Counted from the stretch's first letter, positions 53,934 through 63,378 are shown. The stretch: 64,000 nucleotides of DNA from Herbaspirillum sp. alder98 (GCF_020179755.1 NZ_JAIUCY010000005.1:248001-312000), one strand, 5' to 3'. Numbers and translations: made by a program. The notes: generated by a model from the letters alone, not told the origin.

Positions 53934-55367
53934 TCAGTACTCGCCTACCTTGAGGATCTTCAAGGCATTGGTGCCGCCGACCTGGCCGATCGGCTCGCCC
54001 CAGGTGACGACGACGTGATCGCCCTTCTGCACCACGCCTTGCGCCAGCAGCAGGTCCTGCGCTGCCTTGAGCATGGTTTCGGTGTCGTCGCACTGGGCCA
54101 GCTCGAAGGTGCGCACGTTGCGGAACAACGCGGCCTTGCGGCGGGTGGCGACATTCGGGGTAATCGCGAAAATAGGAATATCGATGTTGTGACGGCTCAT
54201 CCACAGCGCGGTCGAGCCGGACTCGGTGAGCGCGGCAATCGCTTTCACTCGCAGATGATGCGCAGTGAACAGCGCGCCGTAGGCGATCGACTGGTCAACC
54301 CGGGTGAAGCGCAGGTTGAGGAAGTCGGCGTCGAGCTGGTAATCCTCGGAGCGTTCGGCTTCCAGGCAGATGGCGGCCATCGCCTCGACGGTCTCGACCG
54401 GGTACTTGCCCGAGGCGGTCTCGGCCGAGGTCATCACGGCATCGGTGCCGTCCAGCACGGCGTTGGCCACGTCCGACACTTCGGCCCGCGTCGGCACCGC
54501 ATTGACGATCATCGACTCCATCATCTGGGTCGCGGTGATGGTCAGCTTGTTGGAGGCGCGCGCCATCTTGATCATGCGCTTCTGCAGGCCAGGCACTGCC
54601 GCATTGCCCACTTCCACGGCCAGGTCGCCACGCGCGACCATGATGCCGTCGGAGGCGTCGAGGATCTCCTGCAGCAGCGGGATCGCTTCGGCGCGCTCGA
54701 TCTTGGCGATCATCATCGGCTTATGCGCCGACGGCTCGCCGGCCACATTGCACAACTGGCGCGCCATTTCCATGTCGGTCGCGTTCTTGGGGAAGGACAC
54801 CGCCACGTAGTCGGCCTGGAAGCTCATCGCGGTCTTGATGTCGTCCATGTCCTTGGCGGTCAGGGCCGGCGCCGACAGGCCACCGCCCTGGCGATTGATG
54901 CCCTTGTTGTTGGACAGCTCGCCACCGATCTTGACCACGGTATGGATTTCGTTGCCGATCACGCGCTCGACCTTGAGCACGATCAGGCCGTCATTGAGCA
55001 ACAGCACGTCGTTGCCCTTGAGGTCGCGCGGCAGGGCCTTGTAGTCGAGGCCGACGCGCTCCTGATTACCCAGCTGGCAGTCCGAATCGAGGATGAACTT
55101 GTCGCCGTTGGCCAGGAAGATCTTGCCCTGCTCGAACTTGCCCACGCGGATCTTGGGGCCTTGCAGGTCGGCCATGATGGCAACCTTCTTGCCGCATTCG
55201 TCGGCCACTTCGCGCACCAGCGTGGCGCGATCGATATGGTCTTGCGGCTTGCCATGCGAAAAATTGAGGCGCACGACGTCGACGCCGGCGGTGATCATGC
55301 GGGTCAGGGTGTCACGGTCGCTCGAAGCGGGACCGATGGTTGCGACGATTTTTGTTGCTCTTGACAT
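53934..55367 (-). CDS. pyk: Pyruvate kinase
   Basis: The 477-residue enzyme opens [20 protein letters not shown], with [22 protein letters not shown], the ADP/Mg region [13 protein letters not shown] and [10 protein letters not shown]. The C-terminal allosteric domain is complete. It makes pyruvate and ATP from PEP. It is preceded by a 165-base gap after pgk with a foldable leader and followed closely by fba, so it may be the promoter-proximal gene of a pyk-fba unit. Confidence 0.97.
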   Translation of the reverse strand: MSRATKIVATIGPASSDRDTLTRMITAGVDVVRLNFSHGKPQDHIDRATLVREVADECGKKVAIMADLQGPKIRVGKFEQGKIFLANGDKFILDSDCQLGNQERVGLDYKALPRDLKGNDVLLLNDGLIVLKVERVIGNEIHTVVKIGGELSNNKGINRQGGGLSAPALTAKDMDDIKTAMSFQADYVAVSFPKNATDMEMARQLCNVAGEPSAHKPMMIAKIERAEAIPLLQEILDASDGIMVARGDLAVEVGNAAVPGLQKRMIKMARASNKLTITATQMMESMIVNAVPTRAEVSDVANAVLDGTDAVMTSAETASGKYPVETVEAMAAICLEAERSEDYQLDADFLNLRFTRVDQSIAYGALFTAHHLRVKAIAALTESGSTALWMSRHNIDIPIFAITPNVATRRKAALFRNVRTFELAQCDDTETMLKAAQDLLLAQGVVQKGDHVVVTWGEPIGQVGGTNALKILKVGEY

Positions 55368-55393
55368 GAAAACCTTTGCGACAAGTTATTGAA

Positions 55394-55497
55394 GTCCGCC
55401 TACCCTGTCTCCCGGGCATTGGCTGGACCATGGCTTCCCATCCGGGGACGTGGCCCCGCAGGTAATACTGAGTCTGGACGTGCCCGCTGAGGCGGAC
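55394..55497 (-). ncRNA. Candidate structured RNA leader of pyk
   Basis: In the 5' region of pyk the ends of a 104-base stretch pair: AGGCGGAC (55490-55497) with GTCCGCCT (55394-55401). Inside, TGCCCG (55481-55486) pairs with CGGGCA (55413-55418), and CCCCG (55454-55458) pairs with CGGGG (55443-55447). This gives a closing stem, a second nested stem and an internal hairpin, 27 bases from the pyk start. I do not match it to a named RNA family. It is a hypothesis from base-pairing by eye. Confidence 0.35.
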
Positions 55498-55503
55498 ACT
55501 TAG

Positions 55504-55536
55504 TGCGTACCTATTGCGTACCTATTGCGTACTTAC
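55504..55536. repeat. Three 11-bp tandem repeats at the end of pgk
   Basis: TGCGTACCTAT occurs at 55504-55514 and 55515-55525, and a diverged copy, TGCGTACTTAC, at 55526-55536. The third copy covers the pgk stop codon (TAA on the minus strand at 55533-55535). The array starts 7 bases beyond the foldable pyk leader. Confidence 0.75.
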
Positions 55537-56723
55537 TGCGCGCGCTGCAGAAGGATCTCGACGGCCGGCAGAGGCTTGCCTTCCAGGAACTCCAGGAAAG
55601 CGCCGCCGCCAGTCGAGATGTAACCGATCTTGTCGGCGATGTTGTACTTGGCAATCGCGGCCAGCGTGTCGCCGCCGCCTGCAATCGAGAAACCGGCGGA
55701 CTGGGCGATGGCCTGCGCCAGGGCTTCGGTGCCTTTGCCGAACTGGTCGAATTCGAAGACGCCGACCGGACCGTTCCAGACGATGGTGCCGGCGCCGGCC
55801 AGTTGCTCGGCCAGCTGGGCGGCAGTCTTGGGGCCGATGTCGAAGATCATGTCGCCTGCAGCCACCTCGGTGGCCGCCTTGACGGTCGCTACGGCCGTGG
55901 GCGAGAACTCGCTGCCGACCACTACGTCGACCGGGATCGGCACCGACGCGCCGCGCTTGGCCATCAGCTCGATGATGGCGCGCGCATCGCCCACCAGATC
56001 CGGCTCGGCCAGCGACTTGCCGATCTGGTGACCGGCGGCCAGCAGGAAGGTGTTGGCAATGCCGCCGCCGACGATCAGATAGTCGACCTTTTCGGCCAGG
56101 GTCTTGAGAATGGTCAGCTTGGTCGACACCTTGGAACCGGCAACGATCGCCACCAGCGGGCGCTTGGGCTGGTTCAGCGCTTTGCCCAGTGCATCCAGTT
56201 CGGCCGCCAGCAACGGACCGGCACAGGCCACGGGCGCAAACTTGGCGACGCCGTGGGTAGTGGCTTCGGCGCGATGGGCGGTACCGAAGGCATCGTTGAC
56301 ATAGACATCACACAGCTTGGCGATCTTTTGCGCCAGTTCGTCGCTGTTCTTCTTTTCGCCCTTGTTGAGGCGGCAATTCTCGAGCAGCACCACCTGGCCG
56401 GGCGCGACCTCGACGCCATCGACCCAGTCGGCCACCAGCTTGACCTCGAACCCGAGCAGTTCGGACAGGCGCTTGGCCACCGGCGCCAGCGAATCTTCCG
56501 GCTTGAACTCGCCCTCTACCGGACGCCCCAGGTGGGACGTCACCATCACTGCAGCGCCAGCACGGGCGGCATCGCGGATTGCCGGCACCGAAGCGCGAAT
56601 ACGCGTATCTTCGGTGATATTGCCGGCATCATCCTGCGGCACGTTGAGATCGGCGCGGATAAAGACGCGCTTGCCCTGCAGTTGGTTGGTCGAAATCAGG
56701 TCGCTCAGTCGGTTGAATTTCAT
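55533..56723 (-). CDS. pgk: Phosphoglycerate kinase
   Basis: The 396-residue enzyme opens [20 protein letters not shown], with [32 protein letters not shown] and [12 protein letters not shown]. The nucleotide end has [20 protein letters not shown] and [12 protein letters not shown]. It makes ATP from 1,3-bisphosphoglycerate. The start at 56723 is the only sensible Met at the family N-terminus; the frame is open far upstream across azlD, but that is antisense-type noise. The ribosome site is weak. Confidence 0.97.
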   Translation of the reverse strand: MKFNRLSDLISTNQLQGKRVFIRADLNVPQDDAGNITEDTRIRASVPAIRDAARAGAAVMVTSHLGRPVEGEFKPEDSLAPVAKRLSELLGFEVKLVADWVDGVEVAPGQVVLLENCRLNKGEKKNSDELAQKIAKLCDVYVNDAFGTAHRAEATTHGVAKFAPVACAGPLLAAELDALGKALNQPKRPLVAIVAGSKVSTKLTILKTLAEKVDYLIVGGGIANTFLLAAGHQIGKSLAEPDLVGDARAIIELMAKRGASVPIPVDVVVGSEFSPTAVATVKAATEVAAGDMIFDIGPKTAAQLAEQLAGAGTIVWNGPVGVFEFDQFGKGTEALAQAIAQSAGFSIAGGGDTLAAIAKYNIADKIGYISTGGGAFLEFLEGKPLPAVEILLQRAQ

Positions 56724-56868
56724 AAGGTGGGAATTCGTTGAGAGGGGCGAAAAAAGCCGTATTTTACTCCAGCCGGCCGCACTCCTGACGGTTTTCTGGG
56801 GTCCGATGGGCGGTGGCGGTGCTACGACTGGCTTGGGGCGCGGGGCGATGATGCCTGTTTTCGGGCGA

Positions 56869-56888
56869 GCATTTCCGGCAGGAAATGC
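56869..56888 (-). other. Perfect hairpin just after azlD
   Basis: GCATTTCC (56869-56876), loop GGCA and GGAAATGC (56881-56888) form a perfect 8-bp stem 8 bases past the azlD stop. There is no T-tract on the minus strand, so it may protect a 3' end or be a weak terminator. Confidence 0.5.
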
Positions 56889-56896
56889 CGATGCCT

Positions 56897-57223
56897 TCAG
56901 AGTACCAGCCTCAGCAATGTAAACAGTGCCATTCCGGCCACAATAGTTCCCAGAAGATGCCGCGTTGCAGCAAAGAAAATTGCGCCACCGATGCCGGCCA
57001 GCAACTTGGGATTGGCCAGACTGATATCGGCGCCGGTGTCGGCCACCACCACCAGGTCGGGGATCACGATGGCGGCCATGGCAGCCGCCGGCGCGTAGCT
57101 GAGCGCATGCTTGAGCCGCGGCGGCAGCTTCACTGCATGCCCGAACAGGAAGAACCCGCTGCGGGTGATCAGGGTCGAGATCGTCATCAGTACGATTGCG
57201 CCCCAGACGTACCAGTCGCTCAT
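56897..57223 (-). CDS. azlD: AzlD-family branched-chain amino acid exporter subunit
   Basis: The 108-residue membrane protein has about four helices: [36 protein letters not shown] and the C-terminal [19 protein letters not shown]. AzlD-type small subunits pair with AzlC to export branched-chain amino acids (BrnFE in Corynebacterium). The start overlaps the azlC stop by four bases. Confidence 0.9.
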   Translation of the reverse strand: MSDWYVWGAIVLMTISTLITRSGFFLFGHAVKLPPRLKHALSYAPAAAMAAIVIPDLVVVADTGADISLANPKLLAGIGGAIFFAATRHLLGTIVAGMALFTLLRLVL

Positions 57224-57996
57224 GACGACTCCTTCTCGTCAGCATTGTCAAAAAGCAACTTGTCCGCGGCCAGCGCGGCGGCCATGCCCAGCACCATGGC
57301 CAGCAACAATCCCAGGCGATAAGGCAAGCCGATGGCCAGCACCGCCACCGTGCCGGACACCACCACCCCGGCCAGTGCAGCCAGATTGTTGGTCATCGGG
57401 ATCATGATGGCGATCAGCGCCAGGGTGCCGGCAAACCCGATATTCCAGCTCTCGGGAATCTGGCTGGCCAGCAGGATGCCGATGACCGCGCCCAGTTGCC
57501 AGCCGAACCAGCCGGGATAGCTGATGGCAGAAAAATACCCGATCTTGCCCGCCGGCTGCCCCAGCGTGTCGGGACCGAAACGACGGGGGAAGAAGCCCAT
57601 GGCGATATCGCCATTGAAATAGCCATACCAGACCCGGCGATACCAGGGCAGATGCTCGAAATGCGGGGCGATGGCGGCAGAGAAGATGACGAAGCGCAGA
57701 TTGACGATCATGGCCGTAAAGAACACCACCAGCAGCGGCACGCCCGCCATCAGCAGCGGCAGTACCGCAAACTGGGCCGAACCGGCAAACACCATCAGGC
57801 TCATGCCGAGCGACTGGAAGATGGTCATGCCGGACTTGACCATGGCCATGCCCGACACCACGCCCCAGGCGAACACTGCCGGGACCGTCGATGCACTGGC
57901 GCGCCAGCCTTCCTGGAAGGCCTGTTTTTCGATACGACGCGCCTCCGCCAGCGTCGCGCCGACGGACGCGGCAGCGCCGCGTGTCTCCTCATGCAT
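57220..57996 (-). CDS. azlC: AzlC-family branched-chain amino acid exporter subunit
   Basis: The 258-residue membrane protein has about six to seven helices. Its AzlC signature regions are [40 protein letters not shown] and [20 protein letters not shown], then [11 protein letters not shown]. It forms an exporter with AzlD. Substrate assignment (Leu, Ile, Val or analogues) comes from the family. The first 30 residues are cytoplasmic and poorly conserved. The ribosome site is weak. Confidence 0.9.
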   Translation of the reverse strand: MHEETRGAAASVGATLAEARRIEKQAFQEGWRASASTVPAVFAWGVVSGMAMVKSGMTIFQSLGMSLMVFAGSAQFAVLPLLMAGVPLLVVFFTAMIVNLRFVIFSAAIAPHFEHLPWYRRVWYGYFNGDIAMGFFPRRFGPDTLGQPAGKIGYFSAISYPGWFGWQLGAVIGILLASQIPESWNIGFAGTLALIAIMIPMTNNLAALAGVVVSGTVAVLAIGLPYRLGLLLAMVLGMAAALAADKLLFDNADEKESS

Positions 57997-58154
57997 TGTT
58001 GGAACTCATTTTTATAAATCGATGATGGCGTCGGTTTGACTAACATTCTCGGCCACGCGAGACATTCTACAGATGAAAGTTTTTACTCGCTTGAATCCGC
58101 TAAAATGGAGCCCGTTGGTTTCGTCCCCAAACAGCATTACCCACGGAGAAAAAA

Positions 58155-58355
58155 ATGAGCCAAGCTCAAGCATCCCAGGCAGTCGTCCAACTCGAAGGCA
58201 AGGACCTGCCGGCGCACTGCCCCAATCCCAACATGACCAGCTGGTCGTCGCATCCCCGCGTGTTCCTCGAACTGGACGCCCACGGCGCCGCCAAGTGCCC
58301 CTATTGCGGCACCCAGTACCAGCTCAAGCCAGGCAGTGTGGTCTCCCACCACTGA
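58155..58355 (+). CDS. Zinc-finger protein of the zf-CHCC (NDUFS6-like) family
   Basis: The 66-residue protein has the CHCC zinc pattern: Cys22 in LPAHCPNPN, His33 in WSSHPRVFLEL, and CPYCGTQYQL near 48-57. The family is related to the NDUFS6 accessory subunit of complex I and to small bacterial proteins found widely in proteobacteria with no firm role. The start at 58155 has GGAG seven or so bases upstream. The next gene is 44 bases away. Confidence 0.88.
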   Translation: MSQAQASQAVVQLEGKDLPAHCPNPNMTSWSSHPRVFLELDAHGAAKCPYCGTQYQLKPGSVVSHH

Positions 58356-58399
58356 GATCGAAAGGGCCCAGGCCCTGGCTCTTGTACCCGGAGACTGCA

Positions 58400-58837
58400 A
58401 TGCCGCACGCAAAACTGATCCATGGTTCACCCGACGACATCGAAGCCGCGTTCTACGATGCGCTGGCGCGTGCCGACCTCGATGGCCTGATGGAGTGTTG
58501 GGCCGAGGACGAGGAAATCGTCTGCATCCACCCCGGCGCCCAGCGCCTGGTGGGCCATGCCGAAATCCGCTCGGTATGGGAAGACATCCTCAGCAATGGC
58601 GGCCTGCGTATCCGTCCGCGCCAGTTGCATGCCACCCAGAACATGATGACCTCGGTGCACAGCGTCATCGAAGAAATCGACCACGGCCCGCAGCAAGCCG
58701 CCCCGGACGTCCACGTGGTGGCGACCAATGTCTACCTCAAGACCACGCAGGGCTGGCGCATCGTCATGCATCACGCATCGGTAGCCCCCGGCGCGGCCCC
58801 GGTCGAAACTGCCGTCAGTGGCACCACGCTGCACTAG
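58400..58837 (+). CDS. NTF2-like / SnoaL-type nuclear transport factor 2 fold protein
   Basis: The 145-residue protein has an NTF2-like cone fold inferred from PDDIEAAFYDALARADLDGL, MECWAEDEEIVCIHPGAQRL, GHAEIRSVWEDIL and NVYLKTTQGWRIVMHHAS. Family members include ketosteroid-isomerase-like enzymes and binding proteins. The function is unknown. The start at 58400 has GGAG upstream. It lies 26 bases before a YheT-type hydrolase gene, probably in one transcript from 58155 to 60469. Confidence 0.8.
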   Translation: MPHAKLIHGSPDDIEAAFYDALARADLDGLMECWAEDEEIVCIHPGAQRLVGHAEIRSVWEDILSNGGLRIRPRQLHATQNMMTSVHSVIEEIDHGPQQAAPDVHVVATNVYLKTTQGWRIVMHHASVAPGAAPVETAVSGTTLH

Positions 58838-58863
58838 ATCCGCCCCACATCGATTCACTGCCC

Positions 58864-59877
58864 ATGTCCTACATCGCGCCCCGCTGGCTTCCCGGCGGTC
58901 ATCTGCAGACGATCTATCCGGCGACCTTCATCCGCAAGCCCGAGGTCGCATTTCGCCGTGAGCGCTGGACCGCGCCCGATGATGATTTCGTCGATGTCGA
59001 TTTTGTCGATGGCCTGCCCGGGCGCCCGCTGGTGGTGCTGTTCCACGGACTGGAAGGCTCTTCCGACAGTCATTACGCGCGCGCCCTGATGGCCGAGATC
59101 AAGCGTCGTGGCTGGCACGGCGCGATACCGCACTTCCGCGGCTGCTCGGGCGAGATCAACCTGGCGCCGCGCTTCTATCATTCGGGCGACTCGGCCGAGC
59201 TGGACTGGATCCTGCGACGGCTCAAGCAGCGCCAGCAGGACCTGGGCGCGACCCACTTCTACGCCACCGGCGTCTCGCTGGGCGCCAACGCCCTGTTGCG
59301 CTGGCTGGGCGAATCGCAACACCAGGCCGAAATCGTCGATGCCGCCTGCGCGGTATCGGCACCGCTCGACCTGGCCGGCGGCGGCGCGGCGCTGGCCAGC
59401 GGCTTCAACCGCTTGTACACCTGGGTGTTCCTGCGCACCATGCGCAGCAAGAGCCTGCTGAAGCTGGCGCAGTTTCCCGGCCTGTTCGATCGCGAGGCGC
59501 TGCTGGCCGCGCGCGACCTGTACGCCTTCGACAACGTGGTCACCGCGCCGCTGCACGGCTATCGCGATACCGACGACTACTGGCAGCGCGCCAGCGCGCG
59601 CCATGTGCTGCACGACATTACCGTGCCGACGCTGGTGCTCAATGCCCGCAACGACCCTTTCCTGCCGGCCCAGCATTTGCCGCAAACTGCCGCCCCTGCG
59701 GTGCTGCTCGACTATCCGCAACATGGCGGCCATGTCGGCTTCGCCAACGGCGCCGCACCCGGACGCCTCGACTGGCTGCCGCAACGGTTGCTGAATTTCC
59801 TGGAAGGCAAGGCAGGCGAGCTCGCCACTGCCGCGCCGCCGGCGATGGGTATCGCCCAGGAAGCACATCATGGATGA
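58864..59877 (+). CDS. YheT-family alpha/beta hydrolase
   Basis: The 337-residue hydrolase has the YheT N-terminal signature APRWLPGGHLQTIYPATFIR and HGLEGSSDSHYARAL. The nucleophile elbow is GVSLGANALLRWLGE (Ser), the acid is Asp in NARNDPFLPAQHL, and the base is His in YPQHGGHVGF. These are predicted esterases with unknown natural substrates; relatives act on medium-chain esters. It overlaps the next gene by eight bases. Confidence 0.9.
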   Translation: MSYIAPRWLPGGHLQTIYPATFIRKPEVAFRRERWTAPDDDFVDVDFVDGLPGRPLVVLFHGLEGSSDSHYARALMAEIKRRGWHGAIPHFRGCSGEINLAPRFYHSGDSAELDWILRRLKQRQQDLGATHFYATGVSLGANALLRWLGESQHQAEIVDAACAVSAPLDLAGGGAALASGFNRLYTWVFLRTMRSKSLLKLAQFPGLFDREALLAARDLYAFDNVVTAPLHGYRDTDDYWQRASARHVLHDITVPTLVLNARNDPFLPAQHLPQTAAPAVLLDYPQHGGHVGFANGAAPGRLDWLPQRLLNFLEGKAGELATAAPPAMGIAQEAHHG

Positions 59878-60469
59878 GGTCGTACGCCAGGCCATGGCCA
59901 AGTGGCCGAATGTGCCGCATTGCTTCGGCTGGCTGCGACTGGACGCACGCGGCGCCTGGCGCATGCGTGACGAGCGTACCCAGCAACTGGAACTGGCCGG
60001 CGAGCGCATCGCCCATCCGGCGTTGCTGGACTTCATCAATCGCAATTATGCCCACGACGAAGAGGGTCGCTGGTACTTCCAGAATGGCCCGCAACGGGTC
60101 TTCGTGGACCTGGAACTGACGCCCTTCATCGCGCACACGCAAGCCGCTCCGGTGGCGGGCGAACTGGCGCTGGTGCTGCATACCGGTGACGCATTGCGGG
60201 ATATCGACAGCGCCGCCCTTGACCAACATGGCCGGCTTTACCTGTGTCGCGCGCAACAGGTTTGCGCGGTAGACGATCGCGACATGGCGCAGTTGTTACC
60301 GGCCATGAAGATTGGCGGACGTCGGGACGACGAGGCGTTGATGCGTTGGATCGAAGGCGACCACCGGGAGCCGGTGACGCTGGAGCTGGCAGGCGCATCG
60401 ATTGCGATACAGGCCATCGACTCGTCACGCGTAGCGCAGCACTTCGGCTTTGTCGCCCGGCCGCGCTAG
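59870..60469 (+). CDS. Uncharacterised 199-residue protein following YheT
   Basis: The protein resembles a DUF2946/DUF2944-type family seen in Burkholderiales, but I cannot name the family with certainty. It starts MDEVVRQAMAKWPNVPHCFG, with WLRLDARGAWRMRDERTQQ, NYAHDEEGRWYFQNGPQRVF and VFVDLELTPF. It has no signal peptide or membrane segment. AGGAAG precedes the ATG at 59870. The 8-base overlap with the YheT gene points to coupled translation and a shared role. Confidence 0.8.
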   Translation: MDEVVRQAMAKWPNVPHCFGWLRLDARGAWRMRDERTQQLELAGERIAHPALLDFINRNYAHDEEGRWYFQNGPQRVFVDLELTPFIAHTQAAPVAGELALVLHTGDALRDIDSAALDQHGRLYLCRAQQVCAVDDRDMAQLLPAMKIGGRRDDEALMRWIEGDHREPVTLELAGASIAIQAIDSSRVAQHFGFVARPR

Positions 60470-60483
60470 CCAACCTGGCCAGC

Positions 60484-62040
60484 TTAGCCGCGCTCCTTCA
60501 GGTCTTTCGATTCTTCCTTCCAGCGCTCTTTCCACTCACGCTCGCGAGCATCGATCATCGCCTGGTCGTAGAAGGTGGCGTCCGGGGCCCGGCGCGCGAT
60601 GGTGAGCTGCTCCAGCGCCGACAACAATCCGCCATTGAGCGCATACGATTCGGCCAGCGCCATATGCTGCAGTGCCTGCTTGCCCTGGGCCGCATAGACC
60701 TTGGCCAGGCGCTGCTGGATCTGGGCGTCGGAGCGATACAACTGGGCCTGGTCGCGCAGATAGGCGGTGGCCTCATCGTAGCGTTTGACCGCCAGCAGGG
60801 CATCGGCATATTGACGCGCTGCTACCCGTGAGATCGGAAACTGGCGACGCATCGCCTCGGCCAGTTGCAGCGCTTGCTCGCCCTGCTTGCGGGCGATCTT
60901 GATATCGATCTCCAGGCTCAGGAACATCATGCCGGGCTTCAGGGGCTGGGCGGCATCCTGCGCCTGCTTGAGCATGTCCTCGGCCTGCTCCAGCTTGTTC
61001 TGCCGGTAATAGACATAGGCCAGGCCGTAGCGGGCGGCGACGATCTGTTGCTTGCTGTTCTGCTTGGCCTGGCTGATGAAGCGCTCGGCCTGGTCGCGCA
61101 AGCCCTGGTTCGAATCGTTCTGCAGCACCTGGGTGCGCGCCCGCACCAGCTGGAAGTCGGGACTGTCGACCCGCTGGCGATAGCGCTGGTCACGAATCCG
61201 GCCCTCGATGTCGGCGATACGATCGGTGGTCAGCGGATGGGTCAGCAGATAAGGCGGGACGACATCGGTGAAATTGCGCGATGCCGCCTGCAGGCGACCG
61301 AAGAAGGTGACCATGCCGGTCGGATCGAAGCCGCCGTCGCGCATGATCTGCAGGCCTACCCGGTCGGCTTCGCGTTCGGCATCGCGGCTGAAGTTGAGCT
61401 GGCGCTGCACGGCCAGGCCGGTTCCGCCCATCATGGTCGCCATGGCGGCGTCGCCACCGGCCTTGGACACCCCGGCTAGCGCGCCCAGCACGATGGCGGC
61501 CAGCTGGATCATGGAATTCTGCTTTTGCTGGCCCAGCATACGGGCGATGTGGCGCTGCGCCACGTGACCGATTTCGTGCGACAGCACGCCGGCCAGTTCG
61601 GACTCGGATTGCGCCGCCACCACCAGGCCGCTGTTGACGCCGATGAAGCCCCCCGGCAGCGCGAAGGCGTTGAGGGTCGGGTCGCGCACCATGAAGAAGT
61701 TGAAGTCGAAACCGGCCTCTCCCCGCACCTCGGGGTGCAGCGAGACCAGGTTCAAGCCGAAATTGTTCAGGTACTCCGAGACCGGGCCGTCATCGACGTA
61801 ATCGCGGTCGCCCCGGATGTCGCGCATGATCTGCTCGCCCAGCTTGCGCTCGGTCAGCGGCGCCAGCGCTTCGCGCTCGGTGTCGCCCAGCGTCGGCAGG
61901 TTTTGCGCCACGCCGATGAGCGGCGTCATCGTCAACGGCACGCTGGTCAGCAGCAGCACCACGGCCGTCACGGCGCGCGCCAGGCCGGAGCGGGCGAAGC
62001 GCTGACGATTGCGGGCGGACGAATTATCGGATCGGGCCAT
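60484..62040 (-). CDS. bepA: M48-family periplasmic metalloprotease with TPR repeats, BepA-like
   Basis: The 518-residue protein has an N-terminal hydrophobic signal (AVTAVVLLLTSVPLTMTPLI) and an M48 domain with zinc site HEIGHVAQRH at 155-164 and EREADRVGLQIM downstream. A TPR-like helical C-terminal half follows from about 310 (LEQAEDMLKQAQDAAQ, EATAYLRDQAQLYRSDAQI). E. coli BepA (YfgC) has the same layout and degrades or helps assemble stalled LptD and other barrel proteins. It is divergent from moaC with a 103-base gap. Confidence 0.93.
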   Translation of the reverse strand: MARSDNSSARNRQRFARSGLARAVTAVVLLLTSVPLTMTPLIGVAQNLPTLGDTEREALAPLTERKLGEQIMRDIRGDRDYVDDGPVSEYLNNFGLNLVSLHPEVRGEAGFDFNFFMVRDPTLNAFALPGGFIGVNSGLVVAAQSESELAGVLSHEIGHVAQRHIARMLGQQKQNSMIQLAAIVLGALAGVSKAGGDAAMATMMGGTGLAVQRQLNFSRDAEREADRVGLQIMRDGGFDPTGMVTFFGRLQAASRNFTDVVPPYLLTHPLTTDRIADIEGRIRDQRYRQRVDSPDFQLVRARTQVLQNDSNQGLRDQAERFISQAKQNSKQQIVAARYGLAYVYYRQNKLEQAEDMLKQAQDAAQPLKPGMMFLSLEIDIKIARKQGEQALQLAEAMRRQFPISRVAARQYADALLAVKRYDEATAYLRDQAQLYRSDAQIQQRLAKVYAAQGKQALQHMALAESYALNGGLLSALEQLTIARRAPDATFYDQAMIDAREREWKERWKEESKDLKERG

Positions 62041-62143
62041 GGGCGATATCTATGCGAGAACCAGTCGAGCCAGGGCACGTTGCCCCGGTGGCAGGCTGCT
62101 ATGATACCTGCTCTGATCCAACGTTCCTCATCTTCGATACCCC

Positions 62144-62653
62144 ATGAGCACAAGCAGCAAACCCTCCACCGACAACAGCGGCCTGACCCATTTCGACAGC
62201 ACCGGCCAGGCGCACATGGTCGACGTCGGCGGCAAGGACGAAACGCGGCGCGTGGCCGTGGCCAGCGGCGTGATCCGCATGCAGCCTGCGACGCTGGCCA
62301 TCATCGACAGCGGCACCGCCAAGAAGGGCGACGTGCTGGGCATTGCGCGAATCGCCGCCATCATGGCTGCCAAGCGCACCAGCGACCTGATCCCGCTGTG
62401 CCATCCGCTCGCGCTGACGCATGTCTCGGTCGAATTCGAGACCCGGGCCGACGACGCCAGCGTGCTGTGTACCGCACGAGTCGAGACGACCGGCAAGACC
62501 GGGGTCGAGATGGAAGCGCTCACGGCGGTGCAGATCGGCCTGTTGACGGTCTACGACATGTGCAAGGCAGTCGACAAGAGTATGGTGATGAGCGATATCT
62601 GCGTCACCGAGAAGCGCGGCGGCAAGAGCGATATCACCATGGCGCGGCCTTAG
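62144..62653 (+). CDS. moaC: Cyclic pyranopterin monophosphate synthase MoaC
   Basis: The 169-residue enzyme forms cyclic pyranopterin monophosphate with MoaA in molybdenum-cofactor synthesis. Signatures are [37 protein letters not shown] and [20 protein letters not shown], then [11 protein letters not shown]. No other moa gene is in the window. A strong terminator follows. Confidence 0.97.
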   Translation: MSTSSKPSTDNSGLTHFDSTGQAHMVDVGGKDETRRVAVASGVIRMQPATLAIIDSGTAKKGDVLGIARIAAIMAAKRTSDLIPLCHPLALTHVSVEFETRADDASVLCTARVETTGKTGVEMEALTAVQIGLLTVYDMCKAVDKSMVMSDICVTEKRGGKSDITMARP

Positions 62654-62673
62654 TTTTTGCTGGCCCGTTCGTG

Positions 62674-62699
62674 AAAAAAGCGCCTGGAGGCGCTTTTTT
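62674..62699. terminator. Bidirectional terminator between moaC and the pilin gene
   Basis: AAAAAAGCGCC and GGCGCTTTTTT form an 11-bp stem with a TGGA loop. It serves moaC and the convergent pilin gene. Confidence 0.94.
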
Positions 62700-62717
62700 C
62701 TTGTCTGACTACTGCCG

Positions 62718-63227
62718 TCAACCTCGGCAGTTGGCCGGCGCCACATCGGCCGGCAGGGTGCCTGCGATAAAACCAGTATTGGCGCCCTCACCTGTGGGGG
62801 CCGCCACACCGGCTGCGGCGCAAAGCCACTGGATGGCGCTAGAAGTGATGGTCGGGGTCAGCGTCAGCGTACCGCCACCGCCCACACGCTGGGCAAACGT
62901 TATCGTGATCACGCCACCGATACCTTTCGAGGCCATCGGTGTCACGTCAATCTTAGTGACGTCAGGAGTCGCCACGAACGCGGGCACTCCCAGTTGCTCC
63001 ACCTTAAACACACCGCCGTTGGCAGTGATCTGCTCAGCCACGGCCAACTTGTAGGGCTGCACCAGGTTCAGGCCTTCGGTGACACGGGCGCGGGCGATAT
63101 AACCCTGGAACTGGCTGGCGCCGATGGTGGCAAGAATACCGATGATGGCCAGCACCACCATCAGTTCGAGCAGGGTAAAGCCTTGTTGGCGAATTGTTTG
63201 CTGCTTTTTTTGCACGACCGGTTTCAT
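62718..63227 (-). CDS. pilA: Type IV major pilin-like protein
   Basis: The 169-residue prepilin has a short leader ending TIRQQG, cleaved after Gly16, then FTLLELMVVLAIIGILATIG with Glu5 of the mature protein. The C-terminal D-region is bounded by Cys in IQWLCAAAG and APANCRG. It resembles PilA/PilE of betaproteobacteria, and the pilus may serve adhesion, twitching or DNA uptake. The start at 63227 follows GGGGA. A terminator-like hairpin sits directly upstream. No other pil genes are in view. Confidence 0.92.
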   Translation of the reverse strand: MKPVVQKKQQTIRQQGFTLLELMVVLAIIGILATIGASQFQGYIARARVTEGLNLVQPYKLAVAEQITANGGVFKVEQLGVPAFVATPDVTKIDVTPMASKGIGGVITITFAQRVGGGGTLTLTPTITSSAIQWLCAAAGVAAPTGEGANTGFIAGTLPADVAPANCRG

Positions 63228-63241
63228 TGAATCCCCGTAAA

Positions 63242-63290
63242 AAATAAAAAGACACTGTCCAGTGGAGTGGAACACCAGCCCACCAGTGTC
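63242..63290 (-). terminator. Terminator-like hairpin immediately upstream of the pilin gene
   Basis: On the minus strand, GACACTG (63284-63290) pairs with CAGTGTC (63251-63257), with GTGG/CCAC pairing inside and a bulge, followed by TTTTTATTTTTTA. It lies 24 bases before the pilin start and about 90 bases after the upstream TerC-type gene. It may end that transcript, or act as an attenuator if the pilin promoter lies further upstream. Confidence 0.6.
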
Positions 63291-63378
63291 GGCAGTGCCG
63301 CCGCTGCTTCATAGCGAATTACTTCCAACCTATCACCCTATCAGGGGCGGCCAATGCGCACACTGACCTGCATCAACG

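Noticed and set aside
53910..54204. Upstream extension of the fba frame into pyk
   Set aside because: The aldolase N-terminus starts at [10 protein letters not shown] with a good ribosome site. The extension is an out-of-frame reading of the pyk end.
56723..57251. Upstream extension of the pgk frame through azlD
   Set aside because: The phosphoglycerate kinase N-terminus is at 56723. The extension reads azlD in the wrong frame.
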